In this document: in pieces, positions 31,556-39,216 of the stretch
Layout of the letters: each line of letters begins with the position of its first letter
How positions within the stretch are numbered: the first letter of the stretch is position 1
Made by a program: the position numbers and the translations under genes
Assembly: GCA_046095485.1 (NCBI GenBank)
Contig: JBJTJN010000059.1
Location: forward strand, 1 to 64,000
Source: SYFI01 sp046095485
Lineage (GTDB): Bacteria; Actinomycetota; Thermoleophilia; Miltoncostaeales; Miltoncostaeaceae
Direction: 5' to 3'
DNA: 64,000 nucleotides
The notes under the pieces: generated by a model
Database searches by the model: none
Told to the model about the DNA's origin: nothing
The model's input: the letters and a program-made list of their open reading frames with translations, nothing else

Positions 31556-31960
31556 ATGCACCTGGGACTCATCCACCACGTGGGGTACGTGGTCGCCGAC
31601 CTCGACGCGGAGATCCCGGCCTACCGGGACCTGCTCGGCATGCCGGTGGGCGTGCGCGAGGTGATGCCCGAGCAGGGCGTGGAGGCCGTGATGCTGGGGT
31701 CGGGCCCCTCATACGTGGAGCTCATCGCCCCGGTGACGGAGGACACCGGCGTGGCCCGGTTCCTAGCCAAGAAGGGCCCGGGCATGCATCATGTGGCATT
31801 CGCCGTTCCCCATCTGCAGTCCACGCTGCAAGAACTGGCAGATGAGGGCGTCGAATTGATTGACACCGCGCCCCGGCGCGGGCTCGGAGGACACCTGGTG
31901 GCCTTCCTGCATCCCCGGTCGACGGGCGGGGTACTCACCGAACTCGTCGAAGACCATTGA
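31556..31960 (+). CDS. mce: Methylmalonyl-CoA epimerase
   Basis: A 134-residue VOC-fold enzyme with two beta-alpha-beta-beta-beta repeats. Metal ligands are visible in family order: His8 (IHHVGYVV), a Glu near residue 55 (YVELIAP), His79 (GMHHVAFAV) and Glu129 (RSTGGVLTELVE, the typical C-terminal motif HPxSTGGVLxEL). It interconverts the R and S forms of methylmalonyl-CoA between propionyl-CoA carboxylase and methylmalonyl-CoA mutase. The neighbouring B12-binding radical SAM gene also needs cobalamin, although no mutase is in view. Confidence 0.88.
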   Translation: MHLGLIHHVGYVVADLDAEIPAYRDLLGMPVGVREVMPEQGVEAVMLGSGPSYVELIAPVTEDTGVARFLAKKGPGMHHVAFAVPHLQSTLQELADEGVELIDTAPRRGLGGHLVAFLHPRSTGGVLTELVEDH

Positions 31961-31992
31961 TCGCTGTGAACACCACGTCGGAGGCCTGACGC

Positions 31993-33633
31993 GTGAAGAT
32001 CCGTTACATCGAGCCGAAGCCCCGGGGGGCCACGATCTACGAGATCGCCAACCTCCCCAAGCTGGGCCTGCCCCTGCTCGCGGCGATCGCGCGCAACACC
32101 TACGACGACATGGACCAGCACATCTACTGCGAGCTGATCCGCGGCGTGGAGGTGGACTGGGACGACGTGCTCACCAGTGACCTGGTGTGCATCTCCACCA
32201 CCACCAACACCACGCTCGAGGGCTACCGCTACGCCGACCGCTGCCGCGCCGCGGGAATCCCCGTGCTGTTCGGCGGCTCGCACGTCACCTTCATGTCGCA
32301 CGAGGCCCTGCAGCACGCCGACTACGTGATCCGCCGCGAGGGCCACGTGGGCTTCGCGCAGTTCATGGAGTGGTTCCGGGGCGACAAGGACCCGGCCGGC
32401 CTGCACGAGATCATGGGCCTGTCGTTCATCGAGAACGGCACCCAGGTGGACAACCCCGAGGCCCCCATGGCGTCGGGCGAGGACCTCGACAACCTGCCGT
32501 TCCCGGCGCTCGACCTGCTCGAGGGCCACGAGCGCATGGTCACCCACCCGATCATGATGAAGTGGGGCTGCCCCTACGACTGCTCGTTCTGCAGCGTGAT
32601 CAAGATGTTCGGCCGCAAGCTGCGCACGCGCTCGGTGGAGAACATGATGGAGGAGCTGCGCGGGGTCAACCCTGAGCGCGTCTTCTTCTACGACGACATC
32701 TTCATCGTCGACAAGAAGCAGGCGAAGTCGCTCTTCCGCGCGATGATCGACGAGGGCATCACGCCCCAGTGGACCGCGCAGATCCGCGCCGACTCCATCT
32801 ACAAGAGCAAGCAGACCCTCGAGCCCGACCACGAGCTGCTCTCGCTCATGCGCGACTCCGGTTGCTACATGGTGTACATCGGCTTCGAGAGCATCACGCA
32901 GGAGGGCCTGGACGCCTATAACAAGAAGCAGACGGTCGAGCACATCACCACCTCGATCAAGCTGCTCCACGACTACGGCATCCGCGTGCACGGGATGTTC
33001 GTGGTGGGCGCCGACACCGACACGCCCGAGACCGTGCGCGCCACGGTGGACTTCGCCATCGAGCACGGCGTGGACACCCTGCAGATGATGATGCTCACCA
33101 CCCTGCCGGGCACGGCGTTCGACGCCCAGATGCGGGCCGAGGGCCGGGTGCTCACCGACGACTACTCGCTGTACGACGGGCACCACTGCATCATCCAGCC
33201 CAAGCTCATGACGCCCTACCAGCTCCAGATGGAGACCTGGAAGAACATGCTGCGCTTCTACTCCAAGAAGACGCCGTGGGAGCTGGGCAAGAAAGAGATC
33301 CGGGCCAACCTGTGGCAGTTCCTGCGCCTCCTCACCGAGGTGAAGTTCATGAAGAACCTGCCCAAGGCCGTGCGCCTGTGGCTCACCAACCGCCCGTCGG
33401 AGAGCTTCAAGCTCATCCGCACCACCATCTCGCGTCGCGGCATGCGCACGATCTACGAGACCTTGGGCGTGGCGATCTTCCGTGCCTACGGCCGCAAGCA
33501 GCTGCTGAAGTTCACCGACCAGCCCGAGTCGATGGTGCACCTCGACGAGATCCGCCGCCTGCCGGCGTGGACCCCTCCGGCGGAGTCCGAGCCGCAGGGC
33601 CAGGAGTCTCCGTCGCTCAAGGTGCTTTCGTGA
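31993..33633 (+). CDS. B12-binding-domain radical SAM enzyme
   Basis: A 546-residue protein starting at GTG 31993. Residues 1-130 have the Rossmann-like cobalamin-binding fold without the usual DxHxxG, typical of class B (B12-dependent) radical SAM enzymes. Residues of about 185-400 are the radical SAM barrel, with the [4Fe-4S] motif CPYDCSFC (Cys193, 197, 200), the SAM-contact strand RVFFYDDIF and later GCYMVYIGFES. The C-terminal 140 residues are helical and basic, possibly contacting membrane or a lipid substrate, as in hopanoid- and lipid-modifying members. Substrate unknown. A 72-residue protein is translated from within its stop codon. Confidence 0.88.
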   Translation: MKIRYIEPKPRGATIYEIANLPKLGLPLLAAIARNTYDDMDQHIYCELIRGVEVDWDDVLTSDLVCISTTTNTTLEGYRYADRCRAAGIPVLFGGSHVTFMSHEALQHADYVIRREGHVGFAQFMEWFRGDKDPAGLHEIMGLSFIENGTQVDNPEAPMASGEDLDNLPFPALDLLEGHERMVTHPIMMKWGCPYDCSFCSVIKMFGRKLRTRSVENMMEELRGVNPERVFFYDDIFIVDKKQAKSLFRAMIDEGITPQWTAQIRADSIYKSKQTLEPDHELLSLMRDSGCYMVYIGFESITQEGLDAYNKKQTVEHITTSIKLLHDYGIRVHGMFVVGADTDTPETVRATVDFAIEHGVDTLQMMMLTTLPGTAFDAQMRAEGRVLTDDYSLYDGHHCIIQPKLMTPYQLQMETWKNMLRFYSKKTPWELGKKEIRANLWQFLRLLTEVKFMKNLPKAVRLWLTNRPSESFKLIRTTISRRGMRTIYETLGVAIFRAYGRKQLLKFTDQPESMVHLDEIRRLPAWTPPAESEPQGQESPSLKVLS

Positions 33634-33848
33634 GCCGACGCATCGAGCTGGGCCTCGAGGGCGGTGGCGTGCTCCTCCTCACGGTTGAGGATGACTCCGT
33701 CGCCGCCCTCCGGGGCGCTCTCGGCGGCGATGGGTTCCACGAGGTGGCGTCCGAGGAGGGCGACAACGCCATCGACCTCGGCAAGGTGACGTACATGCGG
33801 GTGCTGCCGGGCGACGCCAACGGCCGCATCGGGTTCGGCGGGGCCTGA
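33630..33848 (+). CDS. Small protein coupled to the radical SAM gene
   Basis: A 72-residue protein from GTG 33630, overlapping the radical SAM stop as GTGA. The sequence alternates beta-like strands (RIELGLEGGGVLLLTVED, AIDLGKVTYMRVLPG) with one helix (SVAALRGALGG), so it looks like a compact folded domain rather than a peptide precursor. It ends NGRIGFGGA. There are no cysteines. It lies one base upstream of the ychF start. Function unknown; the overlap suggests it is made in step with the radical SAM enzyme or feeds ribosomes to the CTG start of ychF. Confidence 0.65.
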   Translation: MSRRIELGLEGGGVLLLTVEDDSVAALRGALGGDGFHEVASEEGDNAIDLGKVTYMRVLPGDANGRIGFGGA

Positions 33849-33849
33849 T

Positions 33850-34929
33850 CTGCAACTCGGGCTCGTAGGCCTCACCAACTCCGGCAAGACCGCTCTCTTC
33901 AACCTCGTCACCGGGGGCGAGGCGGAGGTCGCGCCCTACCCCTTCACCACGCGCGATCCCAACGTGGGGGTGGCGAGCGTTCCCGACCCGCGCATCGACG
34001 CCATCGCCGACGTGCAGGACATCCCCAACCGCGTGCAGGCGCAGGTTGAGGTGGTGGACATCGCGGGGCTCAGCGAGGGCGCGGGCCAGGGCGAGGGCCT
34101 GGGCGGCGCGGCGCTTGGCCGCATCCGCGAGCTCGAGGCCACGGTGCACGTGCTTCGCGGGTTCGCCAACGCCGAGGTGCCCCACCCGCTCGAGCGCGAG
34201 GTGGACCCCCTGGCCGACGCCAAGGCCGTGGACGAGGAGCTCATCCTCGCCGACGCCGGCCAGGTGGAGCGCCGCATGGAGAAGGTGCAGAAGGGCGTGC
34301 GCGCCGGCGATGCCGACGCCAAGGCCGAGGCCGCTGCGCTCGATGCCATTACCGCCCAGCTCGGGGCCGGCCTGCCCGTGCGCACCATGGCCGACGACGA
34401 CGCCAGCGCCGTGGGCAGGGCCATGGGGCTGCTCACCGCCAAGCCCGTGCTCTACCTGGTGAACACCGACGACCCGGGCGAGCCGCCCGCCGACGTGGCG
34501 GCCTACGCCGCCGAGCAGGGCGCGCAGGCGCTGGCGCTGCCGGTGGGCGTGGAACTCGAGCTGGCCGAGATGGACCCGGCCGAGGCCGCGGAGTTCGCCG
34601 AGGAGATGGGCCTGGGCACCACCCGCGGCGCCGATGCGGTGATCCAGGCCGGCTACCGCCTGCTCGACCTCATCACCTTCTTCACCGGATCCGGGCCGCC
34701 CGAGGCCCGCGCCTGGCCGATCCCCCGTGGCACCCCGGCCGACAAGGCCGCCGGGAAGATCCACAGCGACATGGAGCGCGGCTTCATCCGGGCCGAGGTG
34801 GTGCCCTGGGACAAGCTGGTGGAGTGCGGATCGTTCGCCAAGGCGCGCGAGGTGGCCCTGGCGCGCATGGAGGGCAAGGACTACGTCGTGCAGGAAGGCG
34901 ACGTCATGCAGATCCGCTTCAACGTCTGA
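33850..34929 (+). CDS. ychF: Ribosome-binding ATPase YchF (CTG start)
   Basis: A 359-residue Obg-family protein. The P-loop GLTNSGKT (residues 7-14) sits almost at the N-terminus, followed by YPFTTRDPNVG (switch I), VVDIAGL (G3) and the C-terminal TGS domain ending GDVMQIRFNV. YchF prefers ATP and binds the 70S ribosome. The frame is closed upstream by TGA 33787-33789, and no ATG, GTG or TTG occurs before GTG 33964, which lies beyond the P-loop. CTG 33850 restores LQLGLVGLTNSGKT and is therefore the start. A GGCGGGG-type sequence 33837-33843 may be the ribosome-binding site. Confidence 0.93.
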   Translation: MQLGLVGLTNSGKTALFNLVTGGEAEVAPYPFTTRDPNVGVASVPDPRIDAIADVQDIPNRVQAQVEVVDIAGLSEGAGQGEGLGGAALGRIRELEATVHVLRGFANAEVPHPLEREVDPLADAKAVDEELILADAGQVERRMEKVQKGVRAGDADAKAEAAALDAITAQLGAGLPVRTMADDDASAVGRAMGLLTAKPVLYLVNTDDPGEPPADVAAYAAEQGAQALALPVGVELELAEMDPAEAAEFAEEMGLGTTRGADAVIQAGYRLLDLITFFTGSGPPEARAWPIPRGTPADKAAGKIHSDMERGFIRAEVVPWDKLVECGSFAKAREVALARMEGKDYVVQEGDVMQIRFNV

Positions 34930-34976
34930 TCCGCCGGGATCTGCCGCCGAGCACTGAGGTGCCAGGACTGCACATG

Positions 34977-35017
34977 ACGTGACCAGTCATCGCCGTGCAC
35001 GCGAGTCACGGTCACGT
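34977..35017 (+). promoter_or_regulatory. Inverted repeat upstream of the secreted repeat-protein operon
   Basis: ACGTGACC (34977-34984) and GGTCACGT (35010-35017) are perfect inverted arms 25 bases apart, ahead of ATG 35075. TAGGAA at 35064-35069 is a possible -10. The arms could be an operator; no regulator is encoded nearby. Confidence 0.35.
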
Positions 35018-35074
35018 GTGCAAGACTCAATCAGCGGATTACCTCCCCGCGCCACCCCTGAGGCTAGGAACCCC

Positions 35075-37237
35075 ATGGCCCGCCGCGTTGTCCTGCTCAT
35101 CGCCGCATTCATCCTCCTCACCCCCGTGCTGGCGGCGAACAGCGCCCAGGCCGCGGGCGCGGGGGCGTCGTTCTTCGGCACCTCGGTATCGCAGGGCGAC
35201 TCGCTGTCGACGGTCGACATGGGAAATAACCTGAAGCTGAGGAACGTCAGCGTCTCATCGGTGACGGGTGGCGGGGGCGCCTCGACCTCGACCATCTCGG
35301 CAACCGGGTCGCTGTACATCGGCAGCGACACCAGCCCCCTGTCGGTGTCGGTGTCGTATTCCAACACCACGACGCGATCCATGAACGTGACCACGACCAC
35401 CGGCGACTGGTCGATCAGGATCGCGAGGAATAGCGCGGGCAGTGGCTATGCGCCGCTCTCGGGCTCCGGCGTCAACCTCAATGGGCTGAGCGGCAGGCTG
35501 GCGGGATCGCTCACCAACGGCTCGGTATCGAGCGGATCGCTGGATACGTCGCTCACCATCACGGGCGTCAGCTACGGCGGCGCGACGTACAGCGGGACGG
35601 CAGCGGTGTCGTCAACCGGCATCCAGGCAACTGTGGCCGTCGACGATCTCACTGTGAACGGAAAGTCGGTGGGCTCGCTGAACATCACGGCGTCGAGCAC
35701 GACCAGCACCACGTCTGCGTCCGTGACGTTCGGCACCTCAGGTACCACGGTCAATGCGGCGCTTTCCTACACCGACAGCAAGAACTGGTCCGTTAGCCTC
35801 GCGAGGAATGGGGCCGTGGGCCCTGCTGCGGCATCCGGCGCACCCATCAACTTCAACAATGTCAGCGGCACGATCGCCAAGACGAAGGGCGCCGTGAGCA
35901 CGGCCCTGAGCGTCACCGGCGTCACCGTCGGCAGCGCGACGTTCGACGCCACGCTCACTGCCTCATCCGCCGGCCTCGTCGCATCAGCCAGCGTGGACGA
36001 CCTGACGCTGGCGAGCGGCTACACCATCCAGAACGCGTCAATCACGGTGTCCACCGCGTCGAACACGGCATCCATCTCGGGCGCACTCGTGGCGAATCCG
36101 ACGACGGTGGACGTGAGCGCCTCGTACACGGACACGAACGACTGGTCCATCTCGATCGCCGCCAACAGCGCAGGCGCGGGCTACGCGGCGCCAAACAGCA
36201 CGACGCTTGACATCAACGACATCAGCGGCGCCATCAACGACGTCAGCGGCAACATCAGCTCGGCACTGACGGCGTCGGGCGTCGCGCTCGGTGATGGCAC
36301 GTTCGACCTGGTCGCCACGTTCAATGCCGACGGCACGTTCACGGCCAGTGCGTCGGGCCAGAGCCTGACGATCGGCGGAATGCTGCTGAACTCCGCCGCC
36401 ATCACCCTGTCGACGGCCACGCCCGAGGCCGACATCACCGCCGACTTCACCACGGATGCCGGCACATTCTCGTTCGACATCGGCGCGACGGCGCTGAGCG
36501 GTGGTGGATACAGCCTGCACATCGCCGGGTCTGCGGCCGACCTCGCCGTGAGCAGCACGTCGTCCAAGTTCGCCATTCAGTCGTTCGGCTTCGACACCAC
36601 CGTTGACGTTCCGGCCACGGGCTGCACGTCGTGGGATGCCGCCGTCAATGGCTCGCTCCTGATGCGGGGGGACACCTTCACGCTGAACGACGCCGAGATC
36701 GCCTTCTCGTGCAACACGCTCACGAAGTTCGTGTTCTCCATCACCCTGAGCCACAAGACCAGCGACGTCGCGATGAAGAGCGTGACGCTCACGATCAGCT
36801 GGCTGACCTACGTCTCGGGCGTGCCCACCCCGTACACGCCCACCTTCGGCACGAAGAGCCAGTACACCAGCAAGGCTCCCTACTCCGGCACCGCCATCAA
36901 GTACTACTCGGGCTTCTTCGGGACGGCGGACTTCAGCTACCTCTACTACTTCCAGAAGGGTTCCTTCAACAAGCACATCACGTTCGGGCTGGGTTTCACG
37001 GTAGGCGTGTACCAGCAGATGGTGAAGACCGGCGTGGCCGTGAACCCCACGTACTCAGCCGGTGCCTGGGATGTCGAGATCGGGGCAATGGGGTACTTCG
37101 ATGCCGACGAGCGCATCAACGGCGACATCATCTGCGATCTCAACGTGGCACCGAGCAACGACTTCGTGTGCAGCGGCAGAATGTACGTGAACCCGTCCAC
37201 CGCTGGCTCCTACCACGAGTCGATGAAGAACATCTGA
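35075..37237 (+). CDS. Large secreted beta-repeat protein of unknown function
   Basis: A 720-residue exported protein (signal peptide residues 1-26, cut after AQA) with no membrane anchor. Residues of about 90-460 contain three degenerate repeats of 115-125 residues. Each begins (D/N)WS(I/V)xxAxN, then a LSG/ISG segment, then xATF or xGTF and ASASVDDLTL-like strands; starts are near 110, 237 and 356. The part beyond 500 is different and aromatic-rich, with Cys pairs at 517/546 and 687/699 that could form disulfides. Ser, Thr, Ala and Gly dominate and the DNA is less GC-biased than neighbours. The start ATG 35075 is set by the signal peptide. It overlaps the PstS-like gene by one base. Confidence 0.75.
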   Translation: MARRVVLLIAAFILLTPVLAANSAQAAGAGASFFGTSVSQGDSLSTVDMGNNLKLRNVSVSSVTGGGGASTSTISATGSLYIGSDTSPLSVSVSYSNTTTRSMNVTTTTGDWSIRIARNSAGSGYAPLSGSGVNLNGLSGRLAGSLTNGSVSSGSLDTSLTITGVSYGGATYSGTAAVSSTGIQATVAVDDLTVNGKSVGSLNITASSTTSTTSASVTFGTSGTTVNAALSYTDSKNWSVSLARNGAVGPAAASGAPINFNNVSGTIAKTKGAVSTALSVTGVTVGSATFDATLTASSAGLVASASVDDLTLASGYTIQNASITVSTASNTASISGALVANPTTVDVSASYTDTNDWSISIAANSAGAGYAAPNSTTLDINDISGAINDVSGNISSALTASGVALGDGTFDLVATFNADGTFTASASGQSLTIGGMLLNSAAITLSTATPEADITADFTTDAGTFSFDIGATALSGGGYSLHIAGSAADLAVSSTSSKFAIQSFGFDTTVDVPATGCTSWDAAVNGSLLMRGDTFTLNDAEIAFSCNTLTKFVFSITLSHKTSDVAMKSVTLTISWLTYVSGVPTPYTPTFGTKSQYTSKAPYSGTAIKYYSGFFGTADFSYLYYFQKGSFNKHITFGLGFTVGVYQQMVKTGVAVNPTYSAGAWDVEIGAMGYFDADERINGDIICDLNVAPSNDFVCSGRMYVNPSTAGSYHESMKNI

Positions 37238-38301
37238 TGCGACGACCTCTCAGCGTCGTCATCACCTGGGTTGCGCTGATCGGCACCGCCGCAGCGGGAG
37301 GCACGGCCGTGACCATGGCCAGTGGCACCGGCGCCGAGCTGCCGTCAGCTGCCTATCAGGCGTGGTGCACCACGTCGAAGTTGTGCACATACACCATCGC
37401 CGACTCCTCGGGCATCCGCGACCTGCGCACCGGTCGCGCCGCCTGGGTCGGCGAGGACGAGGAGCTCACGCCGTCTGAGGCACGCCTCGCCGGTGGGCCC
37501 ATCGCCTACTACCCCACGCTGCTCTCAGGCATCGCCGTGGCCATCAACGTCCCGGGTATCAACGGCCAGGGCGTGAACCTCACGGGCGAGACGCTGGGCG
37601 ACATCTTCTCGGGCACCGTCACCAACTGGAATGCCGGGCGCATTCGGGCCACCAACCGCCACCTGCGACTGCCGACGAGCCTGCCCATCACCCTGTGCGT
37701 GCCACGCAGGGCATCGGGCGAGTCGTGGGACATGAGCGAGTACCTGGCGAAGGTGAGTCCGACGTTCAGGAAGCGCGTGGGCGGCGAGTCACTCAAGCCG
37801 AGGTGGAAGGGTGACGTGGTGCGCGTGAGCCACGTGTCACAGATGGGCGAGTGCATGGCCGCTCGGAAGGGCGGCATCACGTTCCTGCCGGTGGCCGATG
37901 CCATGCGCGAGGGGCTTACCCACGACATCGTTGCCGTGGGCAAGCGCGAGAAGGTCACCGTCAAGGTGGGCAACACGGGCAAGACGAAGACCGTCGTGAG
38001 GCACGTGTTCATCCACCCCACCGAGAAGGCCTTCCAGAAGGCGGGTCATTTCGCCGCCACGAACGAGAAGAGCGACCTCACGGTCGATCTGACGAACAGC
38101 GCGACGCCGGGGGCCTACCCCATCACCATCGAGGCCTACGCCGTCGTGCGGAAGGATCGCAAGATGAGCGCGGCCACTCGCAAGACACTCGCGTACTTCC
38201 TGAGCGACAAGGCGCAGGCGATGCTGCCGGGGCTTGGCTACGCACCGCTACCGAGGAGCCAACTGGCCCAGGCGCGGCAACAGCTGAAGACCGCCAGGTA
38301 G
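37237..38301 (+). CDS. PstS-like periplasmic-type binding protein
   Basis: A 354-residue exported protein (signal peptide about residues 1-31, no lipobox Cys). The fold is PstS-like: YTIADSSGIRDLRTG replaces the usual phosphate loop, then NVPGINGQGVNLTGETLGDIFSGTVTNWNAGRIRATN and LCVPRRASGESWDMSEYLA match the PstS hinge and second ligand loop (I-TNWN, R-x-SG). Typical phosphate ligands are only partly kept, so the ligand may differ. No PstC, PstA or PstB genes are nearby; its only partner is the large secreted repeat protein, whose TGA overlaps this ATG (TGATG). An extracellular-matrix or capture role is an inference. Confidence 0.75.
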   Translation: MRRPLSVVITWVALIGTAAAGGTAVTMASGTGAELPSAAYQAWCTTSKLCTYTIADSSGIRDLRTGRAAWVGEDEELTPSEARLAGGPIAYYPTLLSGIAVAINVPGINGQGVNLTGETLGDIFSGTVTNWNAGRIRATNRHLRLPTSLPITLCVPRRASGESWDMSEYLAKVSPTFRKRVGGESLKPRWKGDVVRVSHVSQMGECMAARKGGITFLPVADAMREGLTHDIVAVGKREKVTVKVGNTGKTKTVVRHVFIHPTEKAFQKAGHFAATNEKSDLTVDLTNSATPGAYPITIEAYAVVRKDRKMSAATRKTLAYFLSDKAQAMLPGLGYAPLPRSQLAQARQQLKTAR

Positions 38302-38309
38302 GAAGTGCC

Positions 38310-38332
38310 CCGGGCCGCCGCTCACGGCCCGG
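38310..38332. terminator. Bidirectional terminator hairpin
   Basis: CCGGGCCG (38310-38317) pairs with CGGCCCGG (38325-38332) around a seven-base loop, between the convergent PstS-like and YhaM-like genes. Confidence 0.55.
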
Positions 38333-38336
38333 CGAG

Positions 38337-39203
38337 CTAGTCGTCGAGGCCGCTCGCGCCCTCCATGCGGGCCTTCACGCCGGCCTCCATGGAGTTCGCG
38401 CGCCACAGCGCGATGGCCTCGGCCGATGCCTGCCCCACGTGCTGGCCCGCGGGCGGGCCGTGGTGCCAGGCGATGGCGTGCAGCAGGGCGAGGCGGTGCT
38501 CGTCGTCCACGCCTGATGCACGGGCGGCCTGGTCGACCATCTGCAGGCCGATGGCCAGGTGGCCGAGCGCCTTGCCCTCGTCGGTCTGCTCCACGGTGGC
38601 GGCGCGCACCTCCCAGTTGCGGGTGTGGCCGATGTCGTGCAGCAGAGCCGCGGTGACCAGCAGGTCGCTGTCGAGCCTCGGATGCCAGGTGCACAGGCTC
38701 TGGCACAGCATGGCCACGCCCACGGTGTGCTCCACCAGCCCGCCCAGGTAGGCGTGATGGCCCGACCTGGTGCAGGGCACCGTGCGCCAGGCCTCGGCCA
38801 GCGTGGCGTCGGCCGTCATGCGATCGAGCAGTGACCTCAGGGCCGGGTCGTGAACCTCGTCGGCCAGCCCCAGCACGTAGCCCCACATGTCCTCGGGGTC
38901 GCGGTGGCTGCGGGGGATGAGCTGCACGTCTGCGTCGGCCGCCTCAGCCGGGCGCAGCGAGCGCACGCGCAGCACCGACCGACCGCCCCGGTCGGTGACC
39001 TCGCCGGTGACGCGCACGCGGTCGCCCTCCTCGAACTGTCCGGCGAACCAGTCGGGCTCATCGAAGATGACGGCCGGGATGGTGCCGGTGGCATCGCCCA
39101 GCGTGAGCGCCAGGTAGGGCGAGCCCTTGCGGCTCATGCGCCGCTCCTTGCGGCGGACGGCGAACACGCCCTCCACGGGGCGCCCGGGCTCGAGGGTGGT
39201 CAC
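38337..39203 (-). CDS. YhaM-like OB-fold/HD-domain 3'-5' exoribonuclease
   Basis: A 288-residue protein. Residues 8-85 form an OB fold (FAVRRKERRMSRKGSPYLALTLGDATGTIPAVIFDEPDW...). Residues 140-255 form an HD domain with HHAYLGGLVEHTVGVA, LLHDIGH (HD pair) and AIAWHHGPP. This order and length match Bacillus YhaM (CBF1), a metal-dependent 3'-5' exonuclease for RNA and single-stranded DNA. It starts at GTG 39203 with a TAGGGT hexamer seven bases upstream and follows the helicase gene by 10 bases on the same strand. Confidence 0.88.
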   Translation of the reverse strand: MTTLEPGRPVEGVFAVRRKERRMSRKGSPYLALTLGDATGTIPAVIFDEPDWFAGQFEEGDRVRVTGEVTDRGGRSVLRVRSLRPAEAADADVQLIPRSHRDPEDMWGYVLGLADEVHDPALRSLLDRMTADATLAEAWRTVPCTRSGHHAYLGGLVEHTVGVAMLCQSLCTWHPRLDSDLLVTAALLHDIGHTRNWEVRAATVEQTDEGKALGHLAIGLQMVDQAARASGVDDEHRLALLHAIAWHHGPPAGQHVGQASAEAIALWRANSMEAGVKARMEGASGLDD

Positions 39204-39210
39204 GGCGGGG

Positions 39211-39216
39211 ACCCTA
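39211..39216 (-). promoter_or_regulatory. -10 element TAGGGT of the YhaM-like gene
   Basis: TAGGGT on the minus strand ends seven bases before GTG 39203; it overlaps the last codons of the upstream helicase gene, so it would be an internal promoter. Confidence 0.4.

Noticed and set aside
33630..33848. RiPP-type peptide precursor next to the radical SAM gene.
   Set aside because: The 72-residue product looks like a folded domain, has no Cys, leader-core boundary or RRE partner, and the enzyme has a B12-binding domain but no SPASM domain.
34930..35074. Possible small RNA in the 145-bp gap after ychF.
   Set aside because: Only scattered GTGAC/GTCAC words and one inverted repeat are visible; there is no promoter-terminator pair to support an RNA gene.
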